NCBI GenBank assembly: GCA_963575745.1
Contig: CAUYUJ010016465.1
Location: 156,570-212,495, forward strand
Direction of reading: 5' to 3'
Source of the DNA: Prorocentrum cordatum
Lineage: Eukaryota > Sar > Dinophyceae > Prorocentrales > Prorocentraceae
DNA length: 55,926 nucleotides
In this document: piece by piece, positions 39,716 through 49,712 of the stretch
How positions within the stretch are numbered: the first letter of the stretch is position 1
Layout: the number at the start of each line of letters is the position of its first letter
Notes under the pieces: model-generated
What the model saw: the letters and a program-made list of their open reading frames with translations, nothing else
Told to the model about the DNA's origin: nothing
The model's database searches: none
Program-made: the position numbers and the translations under genes

Positions 39716-40398
39716 CGTCGCCGTGGTGCGGTTAAGCTCTTCGCGAAGGTCCCTGAGTTCGTTGGCCCCATCGGAGTATTTATTTCTCCACGACGATTTG
39801 CGGCATCCTGATCTCCAGCAAGGGCATGATGAAACTCAGCTGTGATTAGACCAACGCCCCCGAAAATGGCGCAGGGTGCTTCAGTTGCAGCACCGTCCAT
39901 TGTGCCAGCCAACTGTCTGTCCACATGAGCGCGCGCAACTCGGCCCCAACACTGTGTATGGAATATGTGACCACACTGAAGCCTCCAGACCTTGTCGTGA
40001 TGCATGAAGTGGCCCAGGCATATGGCACACTTGTTAAAGTCACCGTCGCTGATGACCGGCGGCGTGGCCGACGACCTGATACGCGTCTGGCGTTCCAGAC
40101 TGGTTTCGCCAACCTCATACTGGATCGGTGGAGCCGACGGTGGCTGCGTGGCTGCAAGTGCTGCCAGGTTAAATGCAAGTGTCCCTGCTGTGATTGGAGT
40201 AGCAGGTTGCCCCGCGCGACCCAGCATCCCGTTCGCCTGACGCTCGTGATTGCGACGCTGGCGGGCCACTTGCATTGAGAGGTTGGCCTGCTGCGCCTCG
40301 TGAATGGCCAAAATCTCTGGGCGCAGCTCCCACGTGGATGATGGCGCTACCAGGCCGGGGGCCTGTTGAGTCACATCTGAGTCCATAGGGGTAGCCAA
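39712..40398 (-). CDS. RING-H2 finger protein segment
   Basis: The 228-residue frame contains NKCAICLGHFMHHDKVWRLQ then CGHIFHTQCWGRV: C-x2-C-x14-C-x-H-x2-H-x2-C, the RING-H2 pattern. The final C-P-x-C pair is replaced by PCAIFG, so the last zinc ligand is missing in this copy. RING domains usually recruit E2 enzymes for ubiquitin ligation. RAGQPATPI and ITAGTLAFN precede the finger. Together with the protease frame downstream (4-bp overlap of frames at 39712-39715) it is part of the polyprotein. Confidence 0.7.
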   Translation of the reverse strand: MATPMDSDVTQQAPGLVAPSSTWELRPEILAIHEAQQANLSMQVARQRRNHERQANGMLGRAGQPATPITAGTLAFNLAALAATQPPSAPPIQYEVGETSLERQTRIRSSATPPVISDGDFNKCAICLGHFMHHDKVWRLQCGHIFHTQCWGRVARAHVDRQLAGTMDGAATEAPCAIFGGVGLITAEFHHALAGDQDAANRRGEINTPMGPTNSGTFAKSLTAPRRR

Positions 40399-41172
40399 AT
40401 ACCCACATGAGGAATCTGGCCCGGCACGCCCGACGCGTAACCAGAGCCGCGTGTCAACTGAGACTGATAGAAGTCGTCGGCTGTCGCCCGTACATACGGG
40501 TTCTCCGGCTGCGCCCCCGCACGAGGGTTACCCGTCACCTGAGCATGGTAGTCAGGATGCAATGGGAAGTCCATCGGTGGTGCTGTAGGGCGCTCTGCAG
40601 CTGTCGGACCATACGTCGGATGACTGAAAAATGCCGGCACGTATCCGTACCGATTGGGTTTGTCCGGTGATGGATTTGGGTCCGGGACGCACTCCCATGA
40701 CGGCGTCCAGCTAGCGCTAGGGAGGTCGATGGCGTCTGTGCGCATGCTCTGTGCGGCTTCGCGCATGTGCCGGTACATCCGCTGTTGCTGACCTACCAAA
40801 CTCTCGGTCCTCTGCGCAGAGCGGCGGTCAGGGAAAGCTGGTTGCCCCGCATGTGGACGCGGCGATGCGAACGGCGATGTCGCCTGCAAAGCCGGGTAGA
40901 GCTGCGGGTCCATCCGAATGCTTTGGTGCCTTGCCTGTCTGTGGAGTCCCAAAGGGAGTTGTGGCCCTACTCATAGGTGCTAACGACGTGGGTTGCCCTG
41001 CAGGTACCGGCAGCTGCTGCGTCTGGGCACGCCGCGGATCGTTGGCGCACAGCATGTCGGCGGGAGCAATTCCACTCGATGTCAAACCAGTCGCGTCTGC
41101 GCTCTGGGCCTGAATCCATGATCCGTCATATCCCCCTGCAAGTGTCCCCGCCTGGTACCCTTCGCGCAGCAT
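40371..41172 (-). CDS. Gln/Pro-rich region
   Basis: Two overlapping frames (40828-41172 and 40371-40952) read YQAGTLAGGYDGSW, PVPAGQPTSLAP, PHAGQPAFPDRR and TGNPRAGAQPENP. Low-complexity with aromatic residues (YGYVPAFF, HPTYGPTA). No enzyme motif. It contains four of the recurrent motifs, the densest cluster. Confidence 0.45.
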
Positions 41173-41323
41173 AAATACCGCGGAGAACTCGACCTCCTGG
41201 ATTGGCGTCGGTTCGGGACACTTGAAATGGTATGGTTTTTAACGTAAACATATTTTTCAACGATGATGCATCATTTTGCAAGTCGCACGTATCGTCGATG
41301 GAAAGATCCCTTCTCGGATATTT

Positions 41324-41902
41324 CTAATCGTTGTCCCACAGGTACAAAGGATTGATCCATACATGTCCCACGCGGTCATACCTGCACTTATCGTTTGGCA
41401 AAATGCCTATAAGCTGGACGATGTGAGTCGGAGGAGTTCTGCCGTTCCGGCCTGCCGACATAATAATATCATTTGCTGAGCGCCAAATAGCCATACTATC
41501 CCGAAACAAGTTTTTCAGACTAACCATAAACAATACTTCGGAGTCGACGCGCGGGGCCGGACTGTATTCTGTTGTCGCCCGGTAAATATGGGCAAGCATG
41601 AACAAACGGTCTGCCTTTTCTCTCGATGGTGCGTCGGCGCGGCATGACAACCCCATGCGAAGTATGTTCGGGATATCTCCCCATTGGGTACAACGAATGA
41701 AATAACAAGGTGCACCTGGAATAATCAAATCCGCCATCCTCATATACAGTGATTCAGGGCATTTTATCCCAGGACTGCTGTCTCCATTGCTTGGGCGTAT
41801 GAAATATGCCCCGTACATCTCAGCAGCGAATTTGCACTTCTTAATATGGAGCCTGCTTTTCTGCATCCCAGCGTCGTCGACCATGCCAATCCAGTTGAGC
41901 AC
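41324..41902 (-). CDS. ADP-ribosyltransferase / Tpt1 (KptA)-like domain
   Basis: Residues about 60-160 read CYFIRCTQWGDIPNILRMGL, then a basic stretch, then PRVDSEVLFMVSLKNLFRDS and MAIWRSANDIIMSAG, PPTHIVQLI. This follows the RNA 2'-phosphotransferase pattern (H-G-T...I...GL; R-x-x-x-EVL-x-x-V; FYRSxNGVIL-x-G). KptA/Tpt1 removes splice-junction 2'-phosphates using NAD+, transferring ADP-ribose. The usual H-G-T reads R-C-T here, so activity is uncertain. The segment upstream (42070-42396) may hold its N-terminal helices. An accessory domain in a retroelement is unusual. The identification is by motif pattern and moderate. Confidence 0.45.
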   Translation of the reverse strand: MLNWIGMVDDAGMQKSRLHIKKCKFAAEMYGAYFIRPSNGDSSPGIKCPESLYMRMADLIIPGAPCYFIRCTQWGDIPNILRMGLSCRADAPSREKADRLFMLAHIYRATTEYSPAPRVDSEVLFMVSLKNLFRDSMAIWRSANDIIMSAGRNGRTPPTHIVQLIGILPNDKCRYDRVGHVWINPLYLWDND

Positions 41903-42411
41903 AGCTCATGCTTGATATGCCCAATGGCGGTTGCTGAGATAACGCCGGACAGTCTCCAGGTGTTTGGGGTGGCAACGAGCATCCCTAAGGTGGCCAATTG
42001 TTAAGCAGCTATGCGAGCTCCACCCATCCATCGAATTCGTCGAAGGACGGCACTGCTCTCAGAAACCGATCAGAAAAGGTAGTTGTTTTGAAATGGTCTG
42101 TGACGAGTAGCAGTCGCAAGCCACTCTGAGCAGCAGCGCTGCTCCTCATAGCTCAAATTTGGACCGACAGCTCTGTCTGCTCTAAAGATCCCCATCGAGT
42201 CGGTCTTCTCGGACAGATGCGCGAGCGCCGGGCGCCTGCGCAGCATGTCACGTACAACTTGGCGCGCATGAGCGCCCCGATCGGCGATGGCGGCGGCATC
42301 CTGGATGTCGCATTCCAACACGATGCATCGATCAGACCCGTCATCATTACGGGGGTGATATGCTGGGTTGATCTTCGCACGCCTGGCGGTGCGCATACAG
42401 CCCCAATACTG

Positions 42412-43134
42412 TCAGCACTCAACGGGCATTTCCGAAGTAAGAAGAGGTTGCCCCGCAGAACTCTGATCTGCCGCCGATGCTGCGGGTGCGCGGGCACCTG
42501 CCGATGACGAGGCAGCGCCTGCGGATCCTCTGGGCGCCCGAGGGGTCCTTGGCGGGGTACCGATGTCCAAATCCTGGCGTTTCTTCTCGTTGATGTTGTA
42601 GCACTCGCACTTCGCGTCTTTGGGAGCTGCCCCCGATGCCTTTGACGTAGCTTCCAATCGCCTCTTATCGGCACCACGCCGCGATGAAGAAACATCATCT
42701 GATGATCCCTCCAGCGTCGGCGTCCAGCCAGTCCTGCGTGTCCGGCCAAGTGCAGGGCCGCGACGTGGCACAGGGCCCTGCGGAGTAGGAGTGCTGGCGC
42801 CCTGGAATGCAGCTGCTGCGGCGGCCACTGTTGGCCCTCTGGATCGACGTCGATCAGCAGGTTGCCCCGCGGATCGTTGTTGCTTGCTATCTCCAGGATT
42901 GGGGCCATCTGGGCTTCTCCTCTTCTTCTGTTTAGGCGGTGGTCTGAGCTGACCAGGTCCGAGTGACATAGACTGACTCGACGAATCCGAAGATGGAGAA
43001 CTATCAATAGGCGGATCTGTCTTCGGCTTGGGAGGAGATGCTTTCGGCGCTGCCCCTGCGGGTATCCATGGCCCATGTCGCACGGGCCCTCTGCCGGGGT
43101 TTAGGTTCACGCCGTCGAGCTTTCTGAGTGCCAT
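42412..43134 (-). CDS. Pro/Ser/Arg-rich linker
   Basis: Opens with MALRKLDGVNLNPGRGPVRH, then a Pro-, Ser- and Lys/Arg-rich stretch. It carries SAGQPADRR (42856-42870) and ends SAGQPLLTSEMPVEC (motif at 42444-42458). Low complexity, no domain; likely a flexible part of the polyprotein. Confidence 0.45.
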   Translation of the reverse strand: MALRKLDGVNLNPGRGPVRHGPWIPAGAAPKASPPKPKTDPPIDSSPSSDSSSQSMSLGPGQLRPPPKQKKRRSPDGPNPGDSKQQRSAGQPADRRRSRGPTVAAAAAAFQGASTPTPQGPVPRRGPALGRTRRTGWTPTLEGSSDDVSSSRRGADKRRLEATSKASGAAPKDAKCECYNINEKKRQDLDIGTPPRTPRAPRGSAGAASSSAGARAPAASAADQSSAGQPLLTSEMPVEC

Positions 43135-43214
43135 ATTCCCGATAGTGGCCTTTCCCCTGACGGTAAGGTCATATCTGTCAGAGCTAACCCTTCTTTGAAT
43201 TCTGGTCTTTACCC

Positions 43215-43460
43215 AACCTACAGATCCAGCGCAATAGGCGACCCATCTTTTTGGGGAAGATCCATGTCATTCGTGACGGTGTCCGCATCGTAAGCGACGT
43301 CCGTGACAGCGGAGATGGCGTCGGAGTAATCCGAGGCGTACCCTGCAGGAGCTTCTGCCGTGGGGCCTACCGCTTCGGCCATGCTTTCAGCTTCATCATC
43401 TTCTTGCTGGTCGTCTTCTTCTGGCTTGGGCGAAGCAGGTGTCCCCGCGTTGTAATCGCG
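43215..43460 (-). CDS. Acidic linker
   Basis: The minus frame without its own ATG reads NAGTPASPKPEEDDQQEDDE, then EAPAGYASDYSDAISAVTD. It carries a recurrent motif (NAGTPAS) at 43436-43450 and a second Pro-Ala-Gly near 43345. Probably unstructured. Confidence 0.45.
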
Positions 43461-43761
43461 GCTGAAGATCTTTAAAAAAATGAACAGGTGGAAGATTTTT
43501 CCACATCTTGATAGATTGGGGCATTTCTTGGGCTGTACCTGATTCGCAGTCGTTTTCCGTCAACTGCCCATTGTCTGGCGTTGTGTTTGGCTCGGCGCAG
43601 TAACCCCGACCATCACCGCGAGTCCAGACCCACGGTGTCTTGCGGAAGCTGGGGCCCCATGATGGGCGTCGCGGGGCGGCCGAGCCTGGTCGGCATCCTC
43701 GAAGCACGTGCGAACGACGCCTCTGTAAAGTTTCCGCTCCTCGGTGGTGGCCCGCTTGAGG

Positions 43762-44292
43762 TCACGCTTTATAAGGGCTTCTTGTGTTTTGACGACCCCC
43801 TGTCCTTTTTACGCGAATGACCTTGCCTTTTTTACAACTTCGATCAACCTTGCGAAGGGAATGCCGGCGACGAATATGGCGCTCAGTCCAACCCTTGTCC
43901 AACCACTGTTGCATTGCATATGGGTCTATGAACTGACGAGCCAATCCAGCGTCAGAATAGCTGACAAGGCGCTGTATTTCGTCTTCTGGATATTCTTCGC
44001 GAAGTCCTCCCCCTTGAGGCTGGCGCCCCCGCGGGCGCCCCCTCGTCGGGGGGGCGCCATGTCCATTGACCTCCCACGGATGGGGCCCTTGGCACCCTCG
44101 CATCAGGAGGACGAGGGCGCTGAAGGCCGCTAGAGCGAGCGCCATTTGAGCGCGCGCGCGGTCGGGTGAGCCACTGCGGGCCCGACCGTGACGTACCAGA
44201 CGCGCGCCATCTTCCCATTCTTCGTCATCGTCGTCGGCGCGATACTTGCGTCTCCAGGACTGGCGGCTTGCCGATCGCTCCTGGCGGCTCAT
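43762..44292 (-). CDS. Basic linker with a hydrophobic segment
   Basis: Reads Arg/Ser-rich then acidic (RADDDDEEWED), then ALALAAFSALVLLM, a 14-residue hydrophobic stretch near residue 52 that could be membrane-associated but is short. The tail is very basic (SCKKGKVIRVKRTGG). Part of the same polyprotein by position; no domain recognised. Confidence 0.4.
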   Translation of the reverse strand: MSRQERSASRQSWRRKYRADDDDEEWEDGARLVRHGRARSGSPDRARAQMALALAAFSALVLLMRGCQGPHPWEVNGHGAPPTRGRPRGRQPQGGGLREEYPEDEIQRLVSYSDAGLARQFIDPYAMQQWLDKGWTERHIRRRHSLRKVDRSCKKGKVIRVKRTGGRQNTRSPYKA

Positions 44293-44404
44293 GGAGCGGT
44301 TCGAAGCTGCGAATGCATGTTGAAATCCTTCTTTGCGACCGAGCTCGTACTAATTGCGTTCAGACAGATCGCTGACATCTCGCGGGTTCCCTCGCACATG
44401 GTCA

Positions 44405-44992
44405 TCAACACTTAATTCCTTTTTTGTCGGATTGCCAGTAACCCGAGGACAAAGCATCAACTGTATTTCCTCCTCTGTTGCAGGAAGAGTGGCATCTGAA
44501 TCCGCGGGCGCCCCCGATTTCGTCATCTCCTTCGGCGGGCATGCAGAAGTTCTCGACAAACTCAACATCAGCAGGTTGCCCCGCGATGGGTATGCCCAGC
44601 CAGTCTGCCAGATCGATCTCATCGTGGCCAGTGAATACCTCCTCGAACAGCCCGTCGGCATAATTCTCGAGGGGCATACTGTCACTCAAATATCTGGCAG
44701 CCATGAAGTTAACAGCTGCAACTGGACTATCGGCAGGGTCGGCCAAAAGCGACTCCCAGTCAACATACTGTATATCCGACTCAGTATGAGCCAGATGTAT
44801 CCACTGACCTCTGCCTCTCCCGTCGCCCTGAGGACATTCGCGGCGAAAGTGATGTGTGCAGTGGCATATGCCACACTCCATAGTTTTACCGTTGGCATCC
44901 TTCGGGTTTCCCCGACGTCCCTTACCTTTTCCTGATGTGCGCCTACGGTTCCTGCCTGCACCTAGGAATATATTCATATTGTGGCCCGGCAC
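44405..44992 (-). CDS. Nucleocapsid-like CCHC zinc knuckle
   Basis: The 195-residue frame starts basic (RNRRRTSGKGKGRRGNPK) and has ECGICHCTHHFRRECP near residue 40, a perfect C-x2-C-x4-H-x4-C knuckle, which binds RNA in Gag proteins. An acidic, hydrophobic region follows, then IAGQPADVEF. Lies just downstream of the capsid, as expected in Gag. Confidence 0.75.
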   Translation of the reverse strand: MPGHNMNIFLGAGRNRRRTSGKGKGRRGNPKDANGKTMECGICHCTHHFRRECPQGDGRGRGQWIHLAHTESDIQYVDWESLLADPADSPVAAVNFMAARYLSDSMPLENYADGLFEEVFTGHDEIDLADWLGIPIAGQPADVEFVENFCMPAEGDDEIGGARGFRCHSSCNRGGNTVDALSSGYWQSDKKGIKC

Positions 44993-45185
44993 GGGATGCT
45001 AGGAATGCTAACATGCCTCTACCATGCAATCGCCGCCGCTTACCTTTACCCTTACCTCGACCCTTGCCTTTTCCTTTGAGTGCCCGTCCGACGATGCGCC
45101 GTACTTTACGAACTGGCTTCTTCATATGTCGCATCCACCTGCGTTTATGTTTCTGGTATCCAAAGAATAACAATTGCGCCTGTTG

Positions 45186-46128
45186 TTATTCTTCCGTGAG
45201 GTACGTAGGCATGTCGGAGTAGTCCAGGGCAGTGGCCTCGTCGTCCGAAGACGCGCCGGTGTCAGTACCGGAGTCGAAGTCGGACTCAGCAGGTTGCCCC
45301 GCTGAGCCCATTAGGGTTGTGGCTTGCGTAGGGGCCGCCGCGTCGGGCGGCCCCCGAAACCTGGCCCAGGAGTCTTGCGGCCCCGAGGCCGAACCACTAT
45401 TCTGAGCCAGTAGTGTAGTGGCCTCTGCTGGTTGCGGATCGTCATTCCAGACGTCATTAGCAAGTTGCCCTGCGTTTGCCTCAACGTGGAAGGTCTCGGT
45501 TCGGTGACCCTGACTGAAAATACCACCAATATTGCCAGGGGTTCTCTCAGCAATGTGAGCATATGACCTCATGCGTTCAAGTAGAGAGTCAAACTGTTGC
45601 TGGTCCCTCGGCATGCGGTGGTTTAGTGGCTGCAGGCGTTGCTGTGCATGCGATGTCCCCACTCCAAGGGCTCTGAATAAGATAACTGTTAGAAATTGGA
45701 AGTTGGGGATGCTAAAGCCTGCCGTTTCAGCTTCATAACGGGCTATGTCGAAGCGTGCCAGAAGTCTGGTCGATCCGTTCTCCCGCATGGACTCGGAAGT
45801 CCATGAGAGCTGTACCAGAGTTGAGTTGGCGTTCCTCCTCTAGGTTCTCGAACTGCGTACTTAAGAGGAACATGATGTAGGTGACGCCATCGGTATGGCG
45901 GCCACCAATGTCAACGCCGAAATTGATGACTGCTGGGCGAACTCTCAGGGCTATAGTCCGTGCGAAGCCCCCCAGGCCTCGCTGCAAGGCTGCAGCTTGT
46001 TGGGAAGGCGTCTTGTTGCCTGTGGTCACGTTGATCCAGGCATGCACCTTGCGGACGACTTCGCGGAAAGGTACTTGACTGGACGGGTCCCAATGGGGGC
46101 CGGTTCGTGTTTGTGTCGTCTCCACCAC
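45186..46128 (-). pseudogene. Gag capsid-like domain
   Basis: Two overlapping frames (45733-46128, then 45186-45788) read as one capsid-like protein: HWDPSSQVPFREVVRKVHAW, then QAAALQRGLGGFARTIALRV, LLSTQFENLEEERQL, then RFDIARYEAE, LLLL-type helices and ERTPGNIGGIF. The W-x-x-x-V/A-W and L-x-x-x-L-G-G-x-A-R pattern, a helix containing L-x-x-x-F-x-x-L-x-E, and a late R-F-D-x-x-R resemble retrotransposon Gag, which packages element RNA. A frameshift near 45765 separates the halves. The acidic tail (45200-45480) carries two of the recurrent motifs (NAGQLANDV, SAGQPAESD). Confidence 0.65.
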
Positions 46129-46820
46129 GCATATGTCCTACCCCACGCCCGATAGCAACCCATGTAAGCCCAAATATAGTAATACCAATCCAATGGCCTC
46201 GCAGGTCGAAGTCGGATGTAGTTGGTTGGGGTTTGCGGTATGTGGTCGTACGCCTGCGTGGGGTGGAAGCGACACAATGTCGTATCGCATGTTTCCATGC
46301 ATTATGTCTTCGAAGAAGTTTACCAATTGGAGTAGGTGGGTCGACTTCAGGAGTGTAGTAGCGCGGGGATGTAGGACGCAAGTAAGAGGCCTCTGCGTAG
46401 GCAGAGGTGTCACTGCAAGTGTCCTTACTATGATGCATAGTTATACACATTCCTCCGCGCAGACCCACTGCACCCTGATGTTCCACCACGTCAGTAGTCC
46501 ACCAGATAGTGCCGTGGATGGCGAGGAGTCGAGCTAGAGCTGACCACCATAGGCCAGCTCCGCTACCAAGTTTGGAAAGGGTTGGGAAGCCCAACCAGCA
46601 GCCTTCGTCTTAGGCGAAGCCCAGCCCCCGCTCTGCTGCACCGTAGTAGCGATAGTCCCAGTGGTAGGGGGCGAGCCATCTCAAGCAATTTTGGTATCGA
46701 TGGCAAATGGTACACCTCGCGCTGAGGTGTAGTCAGATCTGGGCGGCCGGCCGCTTTGAGCCAAGCAGCCGCGGCTGTACGCTCGTTCCCACTCACATGC
46801 AACACCCGGGTCACTTTAGA
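46129..46820. other. Upstream of gag; possible 5' end of the retroelement, no LTR identified
   Basis: Frames 46026-46298, 46138-46413 and 45911-46594 overlap on the minus strand, with no recognised domain. No second copy of a terminal sequence was found near 34412, so no LTR can be shown. Confidence 0.4.
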
Positions 46821-48010
46821 GTGGGGGGTCCAGCGCCGATCCGAGAAGTCCGCGCGAACCTCCGAGTTGTCATGTTTATGTCACTTTTCATTCCCCCATT
46901 TTTTCGGTTTCGTGCGTGGTTTTTCCGCAGGGTGATCCAGGATGCTCCTTCATAATCCCCGCCGAGAAAAAGTGCACACGTCCGAGCGATACCAAGGAGC
47001 TTGAGGGCGGGGGGAGGTGCGGAGGGGAAGGCCTTCTCGGAGCGCGGCGGGGTCTCTCAGAAGCCCTCGCGCCTTCGGAGAAGTCGTCTGTGCTCGGGGG
47101 AGGCTCGGCAAACCTCTCAAAGAATCAAAGAAGGCCCGGGGGGCTTCTGAGCCTTCTGAGAAGGCCCGCGCCTGCCCACTCCCCCCCCCCCCTGGGCTCG
47201 CCGCCGACAGCGGTTGTCCCGACGTCGGGTCTCGGGGTGTTGGCACCGAGCACGGCCTAGCCAGTCTGGCCCGCAAGACATGTGTTTGAATGTCTTCGAC
47301 GCGTTCGGTTCGCGGAACTCCTCGGACATCTTCTGACGCTTCAGGGGTTCCGTCGCGCTTCGGAGGTCTGAGATCACCACCTTCAAGGCATGACAGGGAG
47401 AGCGTGTGCACCGCTCCTGGGCCCTTGAGTCCAGGGTCGGTGTACGACAACGAACTGCCTTGACGCCACGGGCACTGCATCTTCCAACCGTGCGAACCAG
47501 ACAATCTTGAAAGATCTTCGCTCTCGGAGGTCCCCAAAGGTTGACGGTCCTGTCTTCGAATGGGATTTCGCGGCGTGGGCTGTTTTCTGTAGGCCCCAAG
47601 GCCCGAAGCGAGCCCCCAGAGGGTGTTCAACCTTGAACGCACGCGCAGTGATCACGAAGCCTCAAAGTCGACCCTTGGACAGTCCCAGAACGCGTTCGGG
47701 CCAGGATTTGACCGGGGGGGAACAGATGGGGAGCGGCCATCTCGGCGACCACACGACTAAGTTAAACACCATAGGCCTTGGAGCCGACCTCCAATGGCGA
47801 GGATAACCCCAAATGTGAGACTGGCAAAAGGTCGAGTGGGCAGCGTGGTGGCCAAACATTTGCCTGGGAGGTGGGAGGGAGGGGGAGGGAAAGACAAGCC
47901 ATACAGTGCAGTATATTGAGCTTGCCCAAAAAGCCTATCCCGCCCGCGGCTGCAGACACGCTGGGAGATATCCTAACTTGAACGTTTCCAAACGGCCGCG
48001 ACAATCAATC
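46821..48010. other. No gene recognised
   Basis: A minus frame of 230 residues (46950-47642) and several short frames lack domains. Minor repeats are a GAGAAGG-rich stretch (47030-47165) and a phrase AACGCGTTC(G/T)GGCCAGGA at 47688 that recurs at 48458. A C-run of 12 is at 47190-47201. Confidence 0.4.
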
Positions 48011-48235
48011 CAACGCAACATGAGACAGAAGAGAGGAGGCAAGAGGACGAGGGAGGAGGCAAGAGGACGAGGGAGGAGGATAAAGGACGAAAGAGAGGAG
48101 GCAAGAGGACGAGGGAGGAGGATAAAGAGAGGAGGCAAGAGACAGAAGAGAGGAGGCAAGAGGACGAGGGAGGAGGATAAAGAGAGGAGGCAAGAGACAG
48201 AAGAGAGGAGGCAAGAGGACGAGGGAGGAGGATAA
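48011..48235. repeat. Purine minisatellite (GGAGGCAAGAGGACGAGG)n
   Basis: Units of GGAGGCAAGAGGACGAGG, GGAGGATAAAG and AGAGGAGGCAAGAGACAG types occur about eight times, with a higher-order repeat of roughly 60-80 bp. Ser/Pro/Leu frames on the minus strand are artefacts. Confidence 0.9.
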
Positions 48236-48339
48236 AGGAGAAACAGCGACTGGCCGAAATCTGGCCGCAGGGGCACACCCAACAAGGATTCACACGACAC
48301 GCCGGCGTCCACAAGGCATCGGCGAAAACCAGCCAGTGG

Positions 48340-48450
48340 AGGAGGGGAGCGAGGAGGAGGAGGAGGAAATGGAGGAGAAGGAGGAAGAGGAGGAGGATGG
48401 TGAGGAGGAGGAGGAGGAGGAGGAGGACGAGGAGGACGACGAGGAGGAAT
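48340..48450. repeat. (GGA)n tract
   Basis: GGAGGAGGAGG and GAGGAC units on plus; one of seven similar tracts in the window. Confidence 0.9.
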
Positions 48451-49640
48451 GGAGAAGAACGCGTTCTGGCCAGGACTTCGAGGCGGATCCAGCCGTGGTG
48501 ACCAGGGCCCCTCGGGAAGAATCAAACGGACGGGAATAACCAAACGGATGGAAACCCACATAATGTTCCGAAGACGCCAGCGCCGACGACGACAGCCGCG
48601 CCGGCGCCCCCGCCGGCACGACGAGTGTGAAATCGATGACACTCCGCCGATCGATCGGCGGTAGGCCCTCGATAGCGGATCCGAACGTTCCTTGGCAGGG
48701 TGGGCTATCGGGCCTCTGTGGGCTAATGGGAGGGCGACTGGGGTCGATGCACCACGCCCTGAACCCGTGTCCCCCCCCCCCCCCCGAACGCTGCCCCCGA
48801 GCGCTGAGGGCCAAGATCCTACACGTTCTGTGATGGCTCCGCGGACGGAGGGCGGGCGGCCCTGGCTCGGGGGCGCGCAGACGTGGACCAGCGATCCACG
48901 GATCTGGCGCGCGGTCGCCAAGTCCATGGATCGGGGGAGGTGCCCTCCCCAAGGTGCGGCCGGTGCCGCCTCGCTCGGCGGCGGAGGGCCGCGGCTTCTC
49001 ATGGCAGCGGGGCCCGTCGCTGATCCACGCCCCCTCGATCTCCAGGTCTGCGATCGCCTGGGAGACCCAGGCGCCCCCCGAACTCCTTCGCCCTCGCGGC
49101 CCCCGCGGCGAGGAGCACCGCCGCGGCAATCAGGGGCACCGCTCCGTGAGGCATGCTGGGCGCCCGGTTCCGGGCCGGAGCCGCCGTGCCTCTGCGGGCG
49201 TGGCCCCGCCTGGGCAGTCCGAACGGCTGCGGCGGGAGCACGAAGGGTCCCGAGGTGCTGGCGGGATCCGGTGCTGTCTGCGCTGCTCTCCGGGAGCCTC
49301 GGCGGTCTTCGGGCGGTGCTTGGCGGCTGCCAGAAGGCGGGGCAAAAAACTGTGGCAGCGAGGAGGACGAGCAGGAGGATGGGGACACAGATCTAATGGT
49401 CTACATTGCCAGCCAAAGCTTACTAGGTAGCCACGAGGTTTAAAGAGCGGCTGCCCTAGCCGCGGGGCGTATCTCCGCTTAGGGGAATACCCGCTCGTGG
49501 GTGACACCCAGCCTTGAGATTTCGCAAGGCCGTGGTACGGAGACGGCTGATCTTCCAGTTGGCCGGGCCCTTTGCAGGCTTCCATCAACACAGGAGATTG
49601 CCTAGTGCATGCTGATCTGCCACAATGTAGACAGGAGGAT
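48451..49640. other. No firm gene; candidate signal-peptide-like frame at 49080-49155
   Basis: On minus, MPHGAVPLIAAAVLLAAGAA (from about 49155) reads as a classical secretory signal, and AWVSQAIADLEIEGAWISDG continues in another frame just downstream. A 30-bp gap with AAG|GAG and CCCAG|GCG borders is too short for a normal intron, so this may be coincidence. C-run of 14-15 at 48769-48784. Confidence 0.3.
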
Positions 49641-49712
49641 GGGGAGCAGGGGGGAGGAGAAGGAGGAGGAGGGGGAGGAGGAGGAGGAGGAGGAGGAGGA
49701 GGAGGAGGAGGG
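49635..49712. repeat. (GGA)n tract
   Basis: GGA run with GGGGAGGAG variants. The Pro-rich minus frame through it is an artefact. Confidence 0.9.

Larger units (their letters stand above)
34412..46128 (-). mobile_element. Large LTR-type retroelement with accessory domains, truncated
   Basis: Read on minus from 46128 to 34412: gag capsid-like, CCHC knuckle, basic and acidic linkers, ADP-ribosyltransferase (Tpt1)-like, Gln/Pro-rich, RING, retropepsin-like protease, two methyltransferase-like domains, tandem CPxC knuckles, integrase. Protease before integrase with nothing recognisable between them resembling reverse transcriptase suggests the copia order (PR-IN-RT), with RT-RNase H lost beyond the (TA)n at 34306. 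No LTR or target-site duplication was found. Frames are broken into about a dozen open stretches. Similar polyproteins with methyltransferases are known from dinoflagellate retroelements. Short A-G-x-P/L-A motifs recur between the domains. Confidence 0.75.

Noticed and set aside
34412-46128. Bacterial-type operon of restriction-modification genes on the minus strand
   Set aside because: The methyltransferase-like parts are flanked by gag, protease and integrase in retroelement order, so they are domains of one polyprotein.
46740-46770. Relic of the dinoflagellate spliced leader (CTTTGAGCCAAG...)
   Set aside because: Only about 10 of 22 bases agree with the reverse complement of the leader as I remember it, and it is not at the 5' end of any retro-copied gene.
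47660-47850. Small structured RNA gene (5S or snRNA-like)
   Set aside because: No match to recognised core motifs, and no paired ends could be drawn with confidence.
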